DNA of 64,000 nt, from NCBI RefSeq assembly GCF_000209655.1, contig NC_015458.1:62001-126000 (forward strand). Direction: 5' to 3'. Source of the DNA: Pusillimonas sp. T7-7 (lineage in GTDB: Bacteria > Pseudomonadota > Gammaproteobacteria > Burkholderiales > Burkholderiaceae_B). The notes beneath the pieces are model-generated. The model was not told the DNA's origin. It worked only from the letters and a program-made list of their open reading frames with translations, and did not search any database. Below are positions 8,195-17,149 of this stretch, piece after piece; positions within the stretch are counted from its first letter, which is position 1, and the number at the start of each line of letters is the position of its first letter. Position numbers and translations under genes: made by a program.

Positions 8195-10065
8195 TGCCCG
8201 CGCATGAAGAGCTTGTCCAACTCTCCTACCTTCCATTGCACCCAGGTGGGCCGGCCATGATTGCATTGATCGGCGCGTTCCGTCTGCTCCATTTTTCGCA
8301 GCAAGCCGTTCATTTCATCCAGGGTCAACCGTCGGTTGGCGCGCACGGATCCGTGGCAGGCCATGGTGGAAAGCAATTCGTTGCGTTGTTCGGTCAGGCG
8401 TGGCGAGACGCCTACACTGGCCAGGTCCCGCAATACGCTGCGGGCCAGTGCTTCGATGTCACCATTGGCCAGCAGGGCCGGTACGGCGCGCACGGCAGCA
8501 GAGTTGGGGCCTGCCGGCCGTATGCTCAAACCCAGTTCGTTCAGTGTGTGGGCATGCTCTTCGATAAGGCCTATGTCTTTTTCAGTTGCGTTGAATACGA
8601 CGGGTACCAGCAGTTCCTGGCGGGGCAGGCTTTGGGCATCCATTGCTTTCTTCAATTCCTCGTACACGACGCGTTCATGTGCCGCGTGCATGTCGACCAG
8701 GACCAGGCCATCGTGGTTTTGAGCGAGAATATAAATGCCGTGCAATTGACCCAGTGCCATGCCCAGCGGAAACTCGGCGGCGCCGGTCGAGTCGGCCACA
8801 TCGGCATGAACGGCTGGCGCATCAAGAGGGCGATACAAAGATTGCCAGTCTTGCTTGCGCCCAGGGGCTTGCTCATGCAAGCGGAATGTTTGCTGTTGCT
8901 GCTGCGGCCGGTAGGGGGCTGGAATGGGCGCTTGGCCGTCCGCAATGCCGCCAGCGCCGGTTGGGGCTGGCTGATGTATGCCGGGTTCTGTGGCGTAGCT
9001 GTCCGTGCTCATCGTGCCGGCTTGGGCGCTTTCGGTAGGGTGATTTGCGGCAAGCTCGGACGTTGCCAATGACTGGCCGCCTGCCGCCGACAGCACTTGG
9101 GTAAGGGTCTGGTTTACGAAGCGGTGAATTGCGCCGCTTTCGCGAAAGCGCACCTCATGTTTGGCCGGATGTACGTTAACGTCGACCATGGCCGGGTCAA
9201 TAGTCAGGAACAGGACAAAAGCAGGCTGGCGGTCGCCATGAAGGACATCGGCATAGGCCTGGCGCACAGCGTGCGCTACTGTCCGATCCTTGACGTACCG
9301 CCCGTTTACGTACAGGTATTGCCTGTCGGCGCGGCTGCGGGCGTAGGTGGGGCGGGTAATGACACCCTGTAAAGAAATCAGGCCTTGTTCATGCTCCACG
9401 TACAAGCCCTGATCGGTAAATTCCTGGCCCAGCACATCACGCACACGCTGTCCCACTTCGCTTGCGCGCCAGTTGCGTTGGGCTTTGTCATTATGGAACA
9501 GCCGGAAGGCAATATGAGGGTGCGCCAGCGCAATGCGCTCGAGCGCATCGACGCAATGGCCGTATTCGGTGGCCTCGGCGCGCAGGAACTTGCGGCGGGC
9601 GGGTACGTTGTCGAACAGCTGGCGTACATCGATGGTGGTGCCCATTGAGCCGGAAGCGGCCGAAGGTTCATCTTGCTCTGCTTCTATTTGCCAGGCATGT
9701 GGCTCTGCAGCGCTGCGTGAGGTCAGCGTAAGTCGAGCCACCGATGCCACCGAGGCCAGCGCCTCGCCGCGAAACCCCATCGAATTGACAGCCTCCAGTT
9801 CGTCCAGCGAAGAGATCTTGCTGGTAGCGTGGCGCGTCAGCGCCAGCTTCAGCTCTGATTTGGGGATGCCGGAGCCATCATCGCTGACTGAAATTCGGCG
9901 TATACCGCCGCCGTCCAGCCTGACCTCAATGGCACGGGCGCCCGCGTCGATGGCGTTTTCCAGCAGCTCCTTCAATACCGACGCGGGCCGCTCGATGACT
10001 TCGCCGGCCGCGATCTGGCTGATCAGCAGGTCGGGAAGCTGAGCAATGGAGCGTCGTTCTGGCAT
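8191..10065 (-). CDS. mutL: DNA mismatch repair protein MutL
   Basis: 624 residues from the ATG at 10065 ([10 protein letters not shown]), which matches the family N-terminus; the frame extends 66 nt further without family-like sequence. The GHKL ATPase motifs are clear: [30 protein letters not shown] and the [11 protein letters not shown] loop. A glutamine/proline-rich linker (about residues 370-420) separates the N-terminal ATPase from the dimerisation domain, which ends with [15 protein letters not shown] and CNHGRPT. I do not see the DQHAxxExxxxE endonuclease motif; the equivalent reads [15 protein letters not shown], as in methyl-directed MutL of gamma/betaproteobacteria. Coupled to miaA by a 4-nt overlap; 136 nt separate it from amiC. 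Confidence 0.96.
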   Translation of the reverse strand: MPERRSIAQLPDLLISQIAAGEVIERPASVLKELLENAIDAGARAIEVRLDGGGIRRISVSDDGSGIPKSELKLALTRHATSKISSLDELEAVNSMGFRGEALASVASVARLTLTSRSAAEPHAWQIEAEQDEPSAASGSMGTTIDVRQLFDNVPARRKFLRAEATEYGHCVDALERIALAHPHIAFRLFHNDKAQRNWRASEVGQRVRDVLGQEFTDQGLYVEHEQGLISLQGVITRPTYARSRADRQYLYVNGRYVKDRTVAHAVRQAYADVLHGDRQPAFVLFLTIDPAMVDVNVHPAKHEVRFRESGAIHRFVNQTLTQVLSAAGGQSLATSELAANHPTESAQAGTMSTDSYATEPGIHQPAPTGAGGIADGQAPIPAPYRPQQQQQTFRLHEQAPGRKQDWQSLYRPLDAPAVHADVADSTGAAEFPLGMALGQLHGIYILAQNHDGLVLVDMHAAHERVVYEELKKAMDAQSLPRQELLVPVVFNATEKDIGLIEEHAHTLNELGLSIRPAGPNSAAVRAVPALLANGDIEALARSVLRDLASVGVSPRLTEQRNELLSTMACHGSVRANRRLTLDEMNGLLRKMEQTERADQCNHGRPTWVQWKVGELDKLFMRGQ

Positions 10066-10201
10066 GGCGGGTTTTCCTTGGCAAGTGTGCGGTTTGCTTG
10101 GTTCAGAATGCGCGAACCAGGCAAGCGGCACACCGAATACAAAAGCGTTTGCTTGATTTTAGCCGCTCATGCCGTGTACTACGAACTCATCGAGCCGGAC
10201 G

Positions 10202-11563
10202 CTAGCTACGGCGAGCCATGGTGGGGTTGGTGTCGAAATAGCTGTTGACACCCGTCAGCATGGCGCGGGCAATCTTGTCTTGATGGGAGGCGCTGCGCAG
10301 CAGGCGTTCTTCTTCAGGATTGCTGATAAAGGCGGTTTCAACCAGGATGGATGGAATATCGGGCGCTTTCAGCACGGCGAACCCTGCCCGCTCCACCCGC
10401 TTTTTATGGAGGCGGCTGATTTTACCGATTTCATGCAGCACCCGGTCGCCCACACGCATGGAATCATTGATCTGGGCTGCAGTAGACAAGTCCAGCAGCA
10501 CCTGTGCCACCTGCTTGTTATGGGAACCCAGGTTTACCCCGCCTATCAGGTCGGCATCATTCTCACGCTTGGCCATCATGCGCGCGGCGGCACTGGTGGC
10601 GCCGTTTTGAGAAAGGGCGAACACTGATGAACCTCGCGCGCTGGGCTTGATCCAGGCATCGGCGTGAATGGAAATGAACAGGTCGGCCTTGACCCGACGG
10701 GCTTTTTGCACACGCACATGCAAGGGGACGAAATAATCGTTGTCGCGGGTAAGGTAGGCCCGCATATTGGGCTGCGCATCGATAAGCTTTTTTAGCCGGC
10801 GTGCGATGCTGAGCACAATATCTTTTTCTTTTGTTCCCTTGGGGCCTATGGCGCCAGGGTCTTCGCCGCCATGGCCAGGATCCAGTGCAACAAGAACGGG
10901 GCGCGCCTTGCTTGGCGGGGCCGCCCGGGGTGGTGGCTCGGGCAAGGGGCTGGGTTTCTGAGCAACCGGAGGGGGCAGTGTCTGCCCGGGCATGGCTGGC
11001 ACAGGAGCCTGATCGGGCGAGTTGGCGGCCAGCTCTTCGAGCACTTCCGCCAACGGGTCGGAGTCGGCGTTGTTCATGATGGCCAGCAGCGGATCCTGGG
11101 CAATCTTCGGATACAAATCCAGCACCAGGCGATATTTGTATTCGCCTATGGGTTTCAGAGTGAATACCTGCGGTGCGATCGGTTGTTTCAAGTCGAGCAC
11201 CAGCCGTACGACACCAGGCCGGTTTTGTCCAACCCGCACGGTCTCAATATAAGGATCGTTGGGCTTGATCTTGGATACCAGATCGTTGATGGCGGAATTC
11301 AGGCTCAGGCCCTGGATGTCGACGACCAGCCTGTCAGGTTTTTCCAGGGCAAAATGCTCGGCCTTGAGCTCACTGTCCATTTCAAGCGTGACGCGTGTGT
11401 ATTCATCGGCAGGCCAGGTACGGACTGCGACTATCGTCGCCGCTTTGGCCAGAGTCGGAATGACGGGCAGGACGAACAGGATCCCTGCACTGGCGATCAA
11501 CCGCCGTCTTGAGGCGTTTCCCGGGGGGATATCTGCGTGGGCGAGGGAAGTGTCGTCAGCCAT
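10202..11563 (-). CDS. amiC: N-acetylmuramoyl-L-alanine amidase with AMIN domain
   Basis: 453 residues from ATG 11563, chosen because AAAGGA lies 7 nt upstream and because it gives a proper export signal; the open frame continues 114 nt further. The N-terminus carries a twin-arginine-like signal (NASRRRLIASAGILF then a hydrophobic stretch, residues about 17-42), then an AMIN septal-targeting domain (about 45-145), a Pro-rich linker (about 185-225), and an Amidase_3 zinc domain with DPGHGGEDPGA, LFISIHADAW and ILVETAFISN. It cleaves peptide side chains from septal peptidoglycan in the periplasm during cell separation. Its first 67 nt overlap the end of tsaE. AmiA and AmiB are alternatives; the Tat-like signal plus AMIN favours AmiC type. 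Confidence 0.93.
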   Translation of the reverse strand: MADDTSLAHADIPPGNASRRRLIASAGILFVLPVIPTLAKAATIVAVRTWPADEYTRVTLEMDSELKAEHFALEKPDRLVVDIQGLSLNSAINDLVSKIKPNDPYIETVRVGQNRPGVVRLVLDLKQPIAPQVFTLKPIGEYKYRLVLDLYPKIAQDPLLAIMNNADSDPLAEVLEELAANSPDQAPVPAMPGQTLPPPVAQKPSPLPEPPPRAAPPSKARPVLVALDPGHGGEDPGAIGPKGTKEKDIVLSIARRLKKLIDAQPNMRAYLTRDNDYFVPLHVRVQKARRVKADLFISIHADAWIKPSARGSSVFALSQNGATSAAARMMAKRENDADLIGGVNLGSHNKQVAQVLLDLSTAAQINDSMRVGDRVLHEIGKISRLHKKRVERAGFAVLKAPDIPSILVETAFISNPEEERLLRSASHQDKIARAMLTGVNSYFDTNPTMARRS

Positions 11564-12051
11564 AATATTCCTTTGTCGCTGTGGGCTGTAAGGCTGGCGT
11601 ACCGCCCGACATCTGCATATTCGAAGTGGATATCCAGGTCGGGAGGGGGTAATAAGTCGCCCGCTTGCTCCGGCCATTCAATCAAAACGATCGCTTCTTT
11701 TTGCAGAATATCTCGAAAGCCAGCATCTAACCATTCACGAGAATCGCTAAATCTATAAAAATCAAGGTGATAGAAGTATAAGTTAGAAACATTATAGCTT
11801 TCAAGTAAAGCGTAGCTGGGGCTTTTGATTCTTCCTTTGATTCCAGAGGCTCTCAAGAGGGCGCGGGCAAAGCTGGTTTTGCCCGCGCCCAAGTCTCCGC
11901 GCAGGTGAATGCGGCCGCCGCGCCAAGCTGGGCCTAGCGCCGGATGCGTTCCGTCGAGCATGGGTGCAAATTGGCTTGCCAACGCCAATGTGGCGTCTTC
12001 GTCTTTTAAATAGAGATTTACTGAGGTTAAAACTTTGTTTTTTTGGTTCAT
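11497..12051 (-). CDS. tsaE: tRNA threonylcarbamoyladenosine biosynthesis ATPase TsaE
   Basis: 184 residues, slightly long for TsaE because of an extended tail (TLPSPTQISPRETPQDGG) that overlaps amiC by 67 nt. The P-loop GDLGAGKTSFARALL, the KSPSYALLESY segment, FYHLDFYRF and IEWPEQAG are the family hallmarks. TsaE works with TsaB and TsaD in t6A37 modification of tRNA. The stretch 11690-11840 is clearly richer in A and T than the genes around it, with several AGA, AUA and UUA codons, although the motifs remain intact. First gene of the tsaE-amiC-mutL-miaA run. Confidence 0.92.
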   Translation of the reverse strand: MNQKNKVLTSVNLYLKDEDATLALASQFAPMLDGTHPALGPAWRGGRIHLRGDLGAGKTSFARALLRASGIKGRIKSPSYALLESYNVSNLYFYHLDFYRFSDSREWLDAGFRDILQKEAIVLIEWPEQAGDLLPPPDLDIHFEYADVGRYASLTAHSDKGILWLTTLPSPTQISPRETPQDGG

Positions 12052-12061
12052 GTGTTGCTCG

Positions 12062-12162
12062 TCAATTGGCAGGCCCCATCATGAGCCAGAACGGTATGGT
12101 CAGCGCCGACAGCAATGTGCCGATGGACATGGTGACGGCGACAAGTCGTCCGTCACCCCCCC
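12062..12162 (-). other. C7 tract and out-of-frame C-terminal coding remnant of the AEC permease
   Basis: The + strand has seven consecutive C at 12156-12162, read as G7 in the gene. Past the resulting stop, the other frame encodes DGRLVAVTMSIGTLLSALTI followed by PFWLMMGPAN and a stop at 12062. This is the classic last transmembrane helix of AEC transporters, so the gene once extended, or still sometimes extends, to 12062. The tail ends 10 nt before the tsaE start. Confidence 0.8.
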
Positions 12163-12962
12163 ATTCTGGCCGCCAGCACATAGGCCGATGAGGCTGTGGG
12201 CAAGGCGCCAAATAACAACAGTATTTGTCTTTCGACAAGGCTCAGGTCAAGAATCCAGCCTACAAACAGGGCCCCCAATGGCATCACCATCAGGCGCAGC
12301 GTGATGATCCAGCCCATGAGCATGCCGGCATTGCGTGCACCCTGAAGCGACAAGGTCGCACCAACGCACATCAGGCCTATGGCTATGGCGCAGGCGCCAA
12401 GGCGGCTCAGGGCCGTGTCAATGGCTGCCGGAATGGGTATACGCAGAAAGTTGCACAGCAATGCCAGCACAGTGGCAATGATAAAAGGATTGCGTGCGAT
12501 TTCACGTAGTGCCTTTCCACCATTCTGGCGCGCCAGCGCGTGCACCGCCCCTACATTGGAAATGGGCACGGCAAAACCTACCAGTACAGCCATGATGGTT
12601 TGGCCTGTTGAACCCGCAAGACCACCTGCCAACGACAGACCCATATAGGTATTGAATCGATAGCCGCACTGGGAGACTGATGCGTGAGCAAGAGGGTCAG
12701 GGCGCAGAATGGGCACGGCCAGCCACGCCATTGCCACACCAAACAGCATGACGCCTGCGGAAGCCTGCAGCAATATATAGGCGCCCGACAGGCTAAGCGG
12801 GGTTTGAGTGATGGAGTGGAACAGCAGGGCGGGAAACAGTACGAAATAGACTAATTGTTCTGCTCCACGGAAAAACTCGCTGGAGAAGCGTAGCCTGTTG
12901 AATAGTAGCCACCCCAGACCAATCAGAAAAAAATCAGGCAGTACGAGCAGAAATACAGACAT
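12153..12962 (-). CDS. AEC-family permease, frameshifted near its 3' end
   Basis: 269 residues of a multi-helix membrane protein resembling the auxin efflux carrier (AEC) family, which export or take up organic acids such as malate or malonate. Hydrophobic helices run from FLLVLPDFFLIGLGWLLF at the N-terminus through LPTASSAYVLAARMGG, a typical AEC block just before the last helix. The frame then stops at a run of seven C (12156-12162 on the + strand). One base fewer would let translation continue to a TGA at 12062-12064 and add the expected last helix, giving about 299 residues, the usual family length. The gene is therefore either inactivated, phase-variable or affected by a sequencing error. 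It is divergent from a Bug receptor gene. The substrate is unknown. Confidence 0.8.
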   Translation of the reverse strand: MSVFLLVLPDFFLIGLGWLLFNRLRFSSEFFRGAEQLVYFVLFPALLFHSITQTPLSLSGAYILLQASAGVMLFGVAMAWLAVPILRPDPLAHASVSQCGYRFNTYMGLSLAGGLAGSTGQTIMAVLVGFAVPISNVGAVHALARQNGGKALREIARNPFIIATVLALLCNFLRIPIPAAIDTALSRLGACAIAIGLMCVGATLSLQGARNAGMLMGWIITLRLMVMPLGALFVGWILDLSLVERQILLLFGALPTASSAYVLAARMGG

Positions 12963-13157
12963 GGGATACGGGCGAAGGCAGGATGCAGGTTTGGGATTCA
13001 GCAGCAGCGGCCAGACTGATGGCCGGTAACAGGCTAACTGTAACTACCCAAGACAAAGATAGTAGATTACTGTTATTCTGCGGGTCGAATTAACGAGCTT
13101 AACGCAAAATTCAAACGCTTGTTTTTCAGCTTTTTGTATTCACGGAGAGACCAACAC

Positions 13158-14144
13158 ATGGCAAAGTTCCACAAAAAAATTGCGGCGTTTACCCTCGCTG
13201 CAGGCGTAGCGTCCTTGTTTGGCGCAAGCGCCATGGCTGCTGATTACCCTTCGCAGCCTATACGCGTTATTGTTCCTTTTGCCCCTGGCGGCTCAACAGA
13301 TATCGTTGCTCGTATTGTGACGCAGCGCATGAGTCAAGAGCTTGGCCAAACCATGGTGGTCGAGAACAAAGGCGGCGCCGGCGGCGCCATAGGCGCAACG
13401 GAAGCAGCTCGCGCCAAACCCGACGGCTATACCTTGTCCATCGCAACCGTTTCCACCATGGCAGTCAATTCGGCATGCCGTCCCAACGACTTGCCCTACG
13501 ATCCGCTGAAAGACTTCATGCCGGTGACCAACTTCGCCAATGTGCCTAACGTCATCGAAGTCAACCCCAAGTTCCCGGCCAAGACGTTTAAAGAATACGT
13601 TCAGCTGCTTAAAGACAACCCCGGCAAGTATACCCACGGCAGTTCGGGTACCTGCTCGGTATTGCACCTGTTTGGCGAAGCCTTCAAACAGGCTACCGGT
13701 ACTGATGCCATTCACGTTCCCTACAAAGGTTCGGGTCCTGCTGTAACCGACGCCGTTGGCGGCCAGATCGACAGCATGTTCGATAACCTGCCTTCGTCCA
13801 TGGGCCAGATCCAGGCCGGCAACCTGCGTGCATTGGCTGTTGCATGGCCCGAGCGCGTCAAGAGCCTGCCCGATGTGCCTACTCTGGCAGAAGAGGGCTA
13901 CCCGCAATTGAACCAGCCTGCATGGTATGGTTTGCTCGCGCCTGCCGGCACTCCGGAAGAAGTCATCAAGACGTTGCGTGATGCGGCTGTTGTTGCACTG
14001 AAAGACCCCAAGATCATCGAAGCTTTGGAAAAGCAAGGTGCTGCACCCTCGGGCAACACACCTGAAGAATTCGCCAAGGAAATCAAAGAGCAATACGAGT
14101 GGGCCAAAGATGTTGTGGCCAAGGGCAATATCAAGCTCGAATAG
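13158..14144 (+). CDS. Bug/TctC-family periplasmic solute receptor
   Basis: 328 residues from ATG 13158, preceded by GGAGAGA; an in-frame upstream start at 13119 would break the signal peptide. Residues 1-27 form a Sec signal ending in AMA-A. The mature part starts with YPSQPIRVIVPFAPGGSTDIVAR, and ARAKPDGYTL and HVPYKGSGPAVTDAVGGQID follow, the standard Bug fold segments that close around a carboxylate. No tctA/tctB membrane genes are adjacent, so it is an orphan receptor; its partner must be elsewhere or it may be a sensor. It is divergent from the AEC permease and ends in a strong terminator before tRNA-Arg. The ligand is unknown. Confidence 0.93.
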   Translation: MAKFHKKIAAFTLAAGVASLFGASAMAADYPSQPIRVIVPFAPGGSTDIVARIVTQRMSQELGQTMVVENKGGAGGAIGATEAARAKPDGYTLSIATVSTMAVNSACRPNDLPYDPLKDFMPVTNFANVPNVIEVNPKFPAKTFKEYVQLLKDNPGKYTHGSSGTCSVLHLFGEAFKQATGTDAIHVPYKGSGPAVTDAVGGQIDSMFDNLPSSMGQIQAGNLRALAVAWPERVKSLPDVPTLAEEGYPQLNQPAWYGLLAPAGTPEEVIKTLRDAAVVALKDPKIIEALEKQGAAPSGNTPEEFAKEIKEQYEWAKDVVAKGNIKLE

Positions 14145-14189
14145 GCTGTCTGCTTGAAGGCACGCCTACAGCTAGGCGCACCTTCATTG

Positions 14190-14225
14190 AAAAAACCGGA
14201 GCGCTTGTACAGGCTCCGGTTTTTT
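14190..14225 (+). terminator. Rho-independent terminator of the Bug gene
   Basis: AAAAAACCGGAGC at 14190-14202 pairs with GCTCCGGTTTTTT at 14213-14225 across a 10-nt loop. The A-tract before and T-tract after the stem make it usable in both directions. It lies 45 nt past the Bug stop and upstream of the tRNA gene. Confidence 0.9.
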
Positions 14226-14275
14226 AGTCAAATTTACGTTTGTTGCGTGTGCTCTATAATTCAAGCCCGCACTAG

Positions 14276-14350
14276 GTCCCTGTAGTTAAATGGATATAAC
14301 TTTCCCCTCCTAAGGGAAGATTGCAGGTTCGATTCCTGCCGGGGACGCCA
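14276..14350 (+). tRNA. tRNA-Arg (anticodon CCU)
   Basis: 75-nt cloverleaf with encoded CCA. The acceptor stem is GTCCCTG/CGGGGAC with one T-G pair and discriminator G. The anticodon stem TTCCC/GGGAA holds the loop CTCCTAA, so the anticodon is CCT, reading AGG. The T arm GCAGG-TTCGATT-CCTGC is perfect. It stands alone between a terminator and the 3' end of the LysR gene, 4 nt away in convergent orientation. No att-like duplication of its 3' end is visible in the following sequence. Confidence 0.96.
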
Positions 14351-14354
14351 CTGC

Positions 14355-15248
14355 TTAACAGGCAGAAAAATGCTTTTCTATAAACGACAGAAAAACCCTA
14401 ATTCGCGGGGCCAGTGAGCGCCCCTTCGGGTACAGCACATACATCGTGTCGTGGGCCTGTGGCTCGAACCCTTTCAGCAACTCAAGCAATTTCCCCTGGC
14501 GGATATCTTCGCCAATGTGGAATTCCGCCAGCCTTACGATGCCTAGACCATGCAAAGCCAGGCTATGCAGCAGCTCTCCCTGGTCTGCACCCACGGGTCC
14601 ATCGGGAATCGTCAACATGCGGCTCGTGCCATGTTCCGTGAACGTCCAGGTATTCCAGTGGGTGCGTACCGTGAAATTCAGGCAGTGGTGGCGTAGCAGG
14701 TCGTCAGGGCATTGCGGCGTTCCATGACGCTGCAAGTAAGCAGGCGAGGCTGCAATAGCCCATCGCCGCAGGAACAAAGGTTTGCCCACCAGCGACATTT
14801 CTGTGGGGTTGCCACTATGTATGGCTACATCAATATCTCGCTCCAGAAAGTTGCCACGCTCGGTGCCAATGACAAACTCGACCCGTAGCCCCGGAAACCG
14901 ATTCAGCAATAGGGAAAGTATGGGAGCAAGTTGATATTTTGCGAAGGTCAGGCTGGTATGCACACGGATCAGGCCTGATATTTGATCACCTTCGGGTAAG
15001 ACGGCGTTCTCGGCTTCATGCATGGCGTCGACCACGCGCTGGCTACGCACCTGAAAGGCGTGCCCCTCTTGGGTCAAACGAATGGAGCCGCCGATGCGAT
15101 CAAAAAAGCGCACGGCAAGGCGAGCCTCCAGCCGCGATATTGTTTTGCTGATACCTGAAGGGGTCAGCCCCAGCTTGCGGGCGGCGGCCGAGAAGTTGCC
15201 ATTCTCCACCACCGCAAGAAATACCTGTATTTCGGTGTACTTGTCCAT
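14355..15248 (-). CDS. LysR-family transcriptional regulator
   Basis: 297 residues. The winged helix-turn-helix is at residues about 5-63 (FLAVVENGNFSAAARKLGL, then SGISKTISRLEARL), followed by the type 2 periplasmic-binding-protein-like effector domain (about 92-292) with LIRVHTSLTFAKYQLAPIL and IDVAIHSGNP. It belongs to the proteobacterial subgroup that resembles DmlR. It is divergent from the AtuA-like gene with 115 nt between, so it most likely controls AtuA, the small AtuA-like protein and the Bug receptor in answer to their substrate. Effector unknown. Confidence 0.93.
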   Translation of the reverse strand: MDKYTEIQVFLAVVENGNFSAAARKLGLTPSGISKTISRLEARLAVRFFDRIGGSIRLTQEGHAFQVRSQRVVDAMHEAENAVLPEGDQISGLIRVHTSLTFAKYQLAPILSLLLNRFPGLRVEFVIGTERGNFLERDIDVAIHSGNPTEMSLVGKPLFLRRWAIAASPAYLQRHGTPQCPDDLLRHHCLNFTVRTHWNTWTFTEHGTSRMLTIPDGPVGADQGELLHSLALHGLGIVRLAEFHIGEDIRQGKLLELLKGFEPQAHDTMYVLYPKGRSLAPRIRVFLSFIEKHFSAC

Positions 15249-15363
15249 AGCGCCTGATTATGAACCAAATTCACACCTTCTGTGCCTGGCAAGGGATGGG
15301 CATGGACGTAAAGCGTGAATAGACTAGACAGCATTGAGTAGATTGATTACAGGAGACAAACTT

Positions 15364-16719
15364 ATGGGTAAAACGATCCGGGTCGGGTCGGGCTCTGCTT
15401 GGTGGGGCGACCGCGTAGAACCGGCTGCGCTGAATGCCGAGAAAGGCCAGCTTGACTATCTGTGCTTTGAAACCATGGCCGAGGCCACCGTATCGGCGGC
15501 ACAGGTCCGTAGTCGCCGCGATCCGTCCTTCCCGGGTTACGACACCTATCTGGACGACCGCATGCTTGCAGTATTGCCGCACTGCATGCGTCAGGGGGTC
15601 AAGATCATTTCGAACCAGGGCTGGATCAATCCGCAGGGCGCAGCAAAGCGCATCGTAGAACTGCTGGGTGAAATGGGAATTACCGGTGTGAAAGTGGCTG
15701 CTGTGACTGGCAGTCTTATTACCGAAAATGTGCTGGAACTGACGGATCGCATTCTGGAAAATGGCGAGCCCACCCACACGCTGAAATCGAGCATGATTTC
15801 GGCAGAGGCCTATATGGGCGCCGAACCCATCGTCGAAGCCTTGCGCAATGGCGCGCAAATCGTCATTACCGGCCGGGTGGCAGACCCGTCCATTTTCATG
15901 GCGCCCATGATGTATGAGTTTGGCTGGGATCCGCTGGATCATCATCACCTGGGCATAGGTAACGGCCTGGGGCATTTGCTTGAGTGCGGGGCACAGGTTA
16001 CGGGCGGCTACTTCTCCGACCCCGGATTCAAGGATGTGCCTGACCCGTGGAATTTCGGATTCCCCATCGCAGAAGTGCAGGCCGATGGGTCGGCAGTTCT
16101 GTGTAAAGTCGAAGGCACGGGTGGCGCCATCAGCGTGCAAACGGTCAAGGAACAAATGCTCTACGAGGTGCATGATCCGGCCAACTACATTACGCCTGAT
16201 GTCGTGGTTGACTTCACCAAGGCACAGCTGGAACAGGTCGGCCCTGACCGCGTGCGTGTCACGGGCCTGACAGGCAAGCCGCGTACGCCTACCCTGAAGG
16301 TCTCGATAGGCTGCACAGAAGGCTTCATAGGCGAAGACATGTTCTTCTACGCAGGCCCCGGCGCCTTGCGTCGGGCACAACTGGCCAAGCGCATCCTTGA
16401 AGAACGCTTCAAGATCGTCAAGCTCGATGCCGAGGAAATCCGTATCGATTTTCTAGGCATGAACGCCATTCATGGCGACGCAACCCCCGACACCGCTCCT
16501 GAGCCTTACGAAATCGCTGTACGGGTTGCGGCTCGTACTGCTACGCGTGAAGAAGCGGCCAAAGTGGGGCGCGAGGTTGATGGCATGGCGGTATCCGGTA
16601 TTGCCCATACCGGCAAGCGTGTGCCCCATCAAGAGCGCACTCGTGAAATCATTGGTGTCTGGTCGTCTTTGGTACCGCGCGAGCACGTCCCCGCCACGAT
16701 CACCTACCTGGAGGCTTGA
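15364..16719 (+). CDS. AtuA-family (DUF1446) acyclic terpene utilisation-like protein
   Basis: 451 residues from ATG 15364, with GGAG about 10 nt upstream; an earlier in-frame start at 15334 lacks this. The N-terminus IRVGSGSAWWGDR and the blocks LDYLCFETMAEAT, ITGRVADPSIFMAPM and TGGYFSDPGFKDVPD are typical of AtuA-like proteins, named after a gene needed for growth on citronellol/geraniol in Pseudomonas. The biochemical role of the family is not settled. Here the C-terminal domain found fused in some relatives is a separate gene directly downstream (2 nt gap). With a LysR regulator and a Bug receptor this is probably a carboxylic acid catabolic unit, not necessarily for terpenes. Confidence 0.85.
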   Translation: MGKTIRVGSGSAWWGDRVEPAALNAEKGQLDYLCFETMAEATVSAAQVRSRRDPSFPGYDTYLDDRMLAVLPHCMRQGVKIISNQGWINPQGAAKRIVELLGEMGITGVKVAAVTGSLITENVLELTDRILENGEPTHTLKSSMISAEAYMGAEPIVEALRNGAQIVITGRVADPSIFMAPMMYEFGWDPLDHHHLGIGNGLGHLLECGAQVTGGYFSDPGFKDVPDPWNFGFPIAEVQADGSAVLCKVEGTGGAISVQTVKEQMLYEVHDPANYITPDVVVDFTKAQLEQVGPDRVRVTGLTGKPRTPTLKVSIGCTEGFIGEDMFFYAGPGALRRAQLAKRILEERFKIVKLDAEEIRIDFLGMNAIHGDATPDTAPEPYEIAVRVAARTATREEAAKVGREVDGMAVSGIAHTGKRVPHQERTREIIGVWSSLVPREHVPATITYLEA

Positions 16720-16721
16720 GC

Positions 16722-17075
16722 ATGCGAGTTTTACTTCAACATGTTGCCCATGCGCGTTCCGGCGACAAGGGCAATACATCCAACATCTCGGTTTTTGCCT
16801 ACGAACCCGAATTCTACGGGCTGCTTAAAGAGCAATTGACCTCTGATGCCTTCAAGACGTTTTACCGGCAGGCCATCAAGGGCAAGGTTGAACGCTACGA
16901 AGTCGACAACATCCACGCACTGAATTTTGTGGCGCATGGCGCGCTGGGCGGCGGGGTATCGCGCAGTCTGTGCCTGGACAACTATGGCAAGGCATTATCG
17001 GCCGCCATACTGGGTTTCGAGCTGGAAGTCCCTGATGACTTGCAAGACAAACTGCATGGAAAACATCTGCTTTGA
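16722..17075 (+). CDS. Small AtuA-related protein (C-terminal domain as separate gene)
   Basis: 117 residues from ATG 16722, with GGAGG 8 nt upstream inside the end of the previous gene. LQHVAHARSGDKGNTSNISV and the later FVAHGALGGGVSRSLCLDNYGKAL are characteristic of the domain that follows DUF1446 in longer AtuA proteins. It presumably forms a two-subunit enzyme with the product of the gene just upstream. Reaction unknown. A TTG 6 nt earlier is also in frame but would overlap the Shine-Dalgarno. Confidence 0.82.
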   Translation: MRVLLQHVAHARSGDKGNTSNISVFAYEPEFYGLLKEQLTSDAFKTFYRQAIKGKVERYEVDNIHALNFVAHGALGGGVSRSLCLDNYGKALSAAILGFELEVPDDLQDKLHGKHLL

Positions 17076-17149
17076 ACATCTGCTTTGCTGTCATGCTAAT
17101 GTTCAGAGCGACGTAACATTAATTCTAAAGCGTGGAACACGGAGATATC

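Noticed and set aside
14276..14350. tRNA-Arg as integration site of a genomic island
   Set aside because: No integrase, no direct repeat of the tRNA 3' end and no phage or conjugation genes occur in the neighbouring sequence.
15270..15319. ATTCAC ... GTGAAT inverted repeat in the LysR/AtuA intergenic region as operator
   Set aside because: Halves are only 6 bp and about 40 nt apart, and do not match the T-N11-A layout of LysR sites convincingly.
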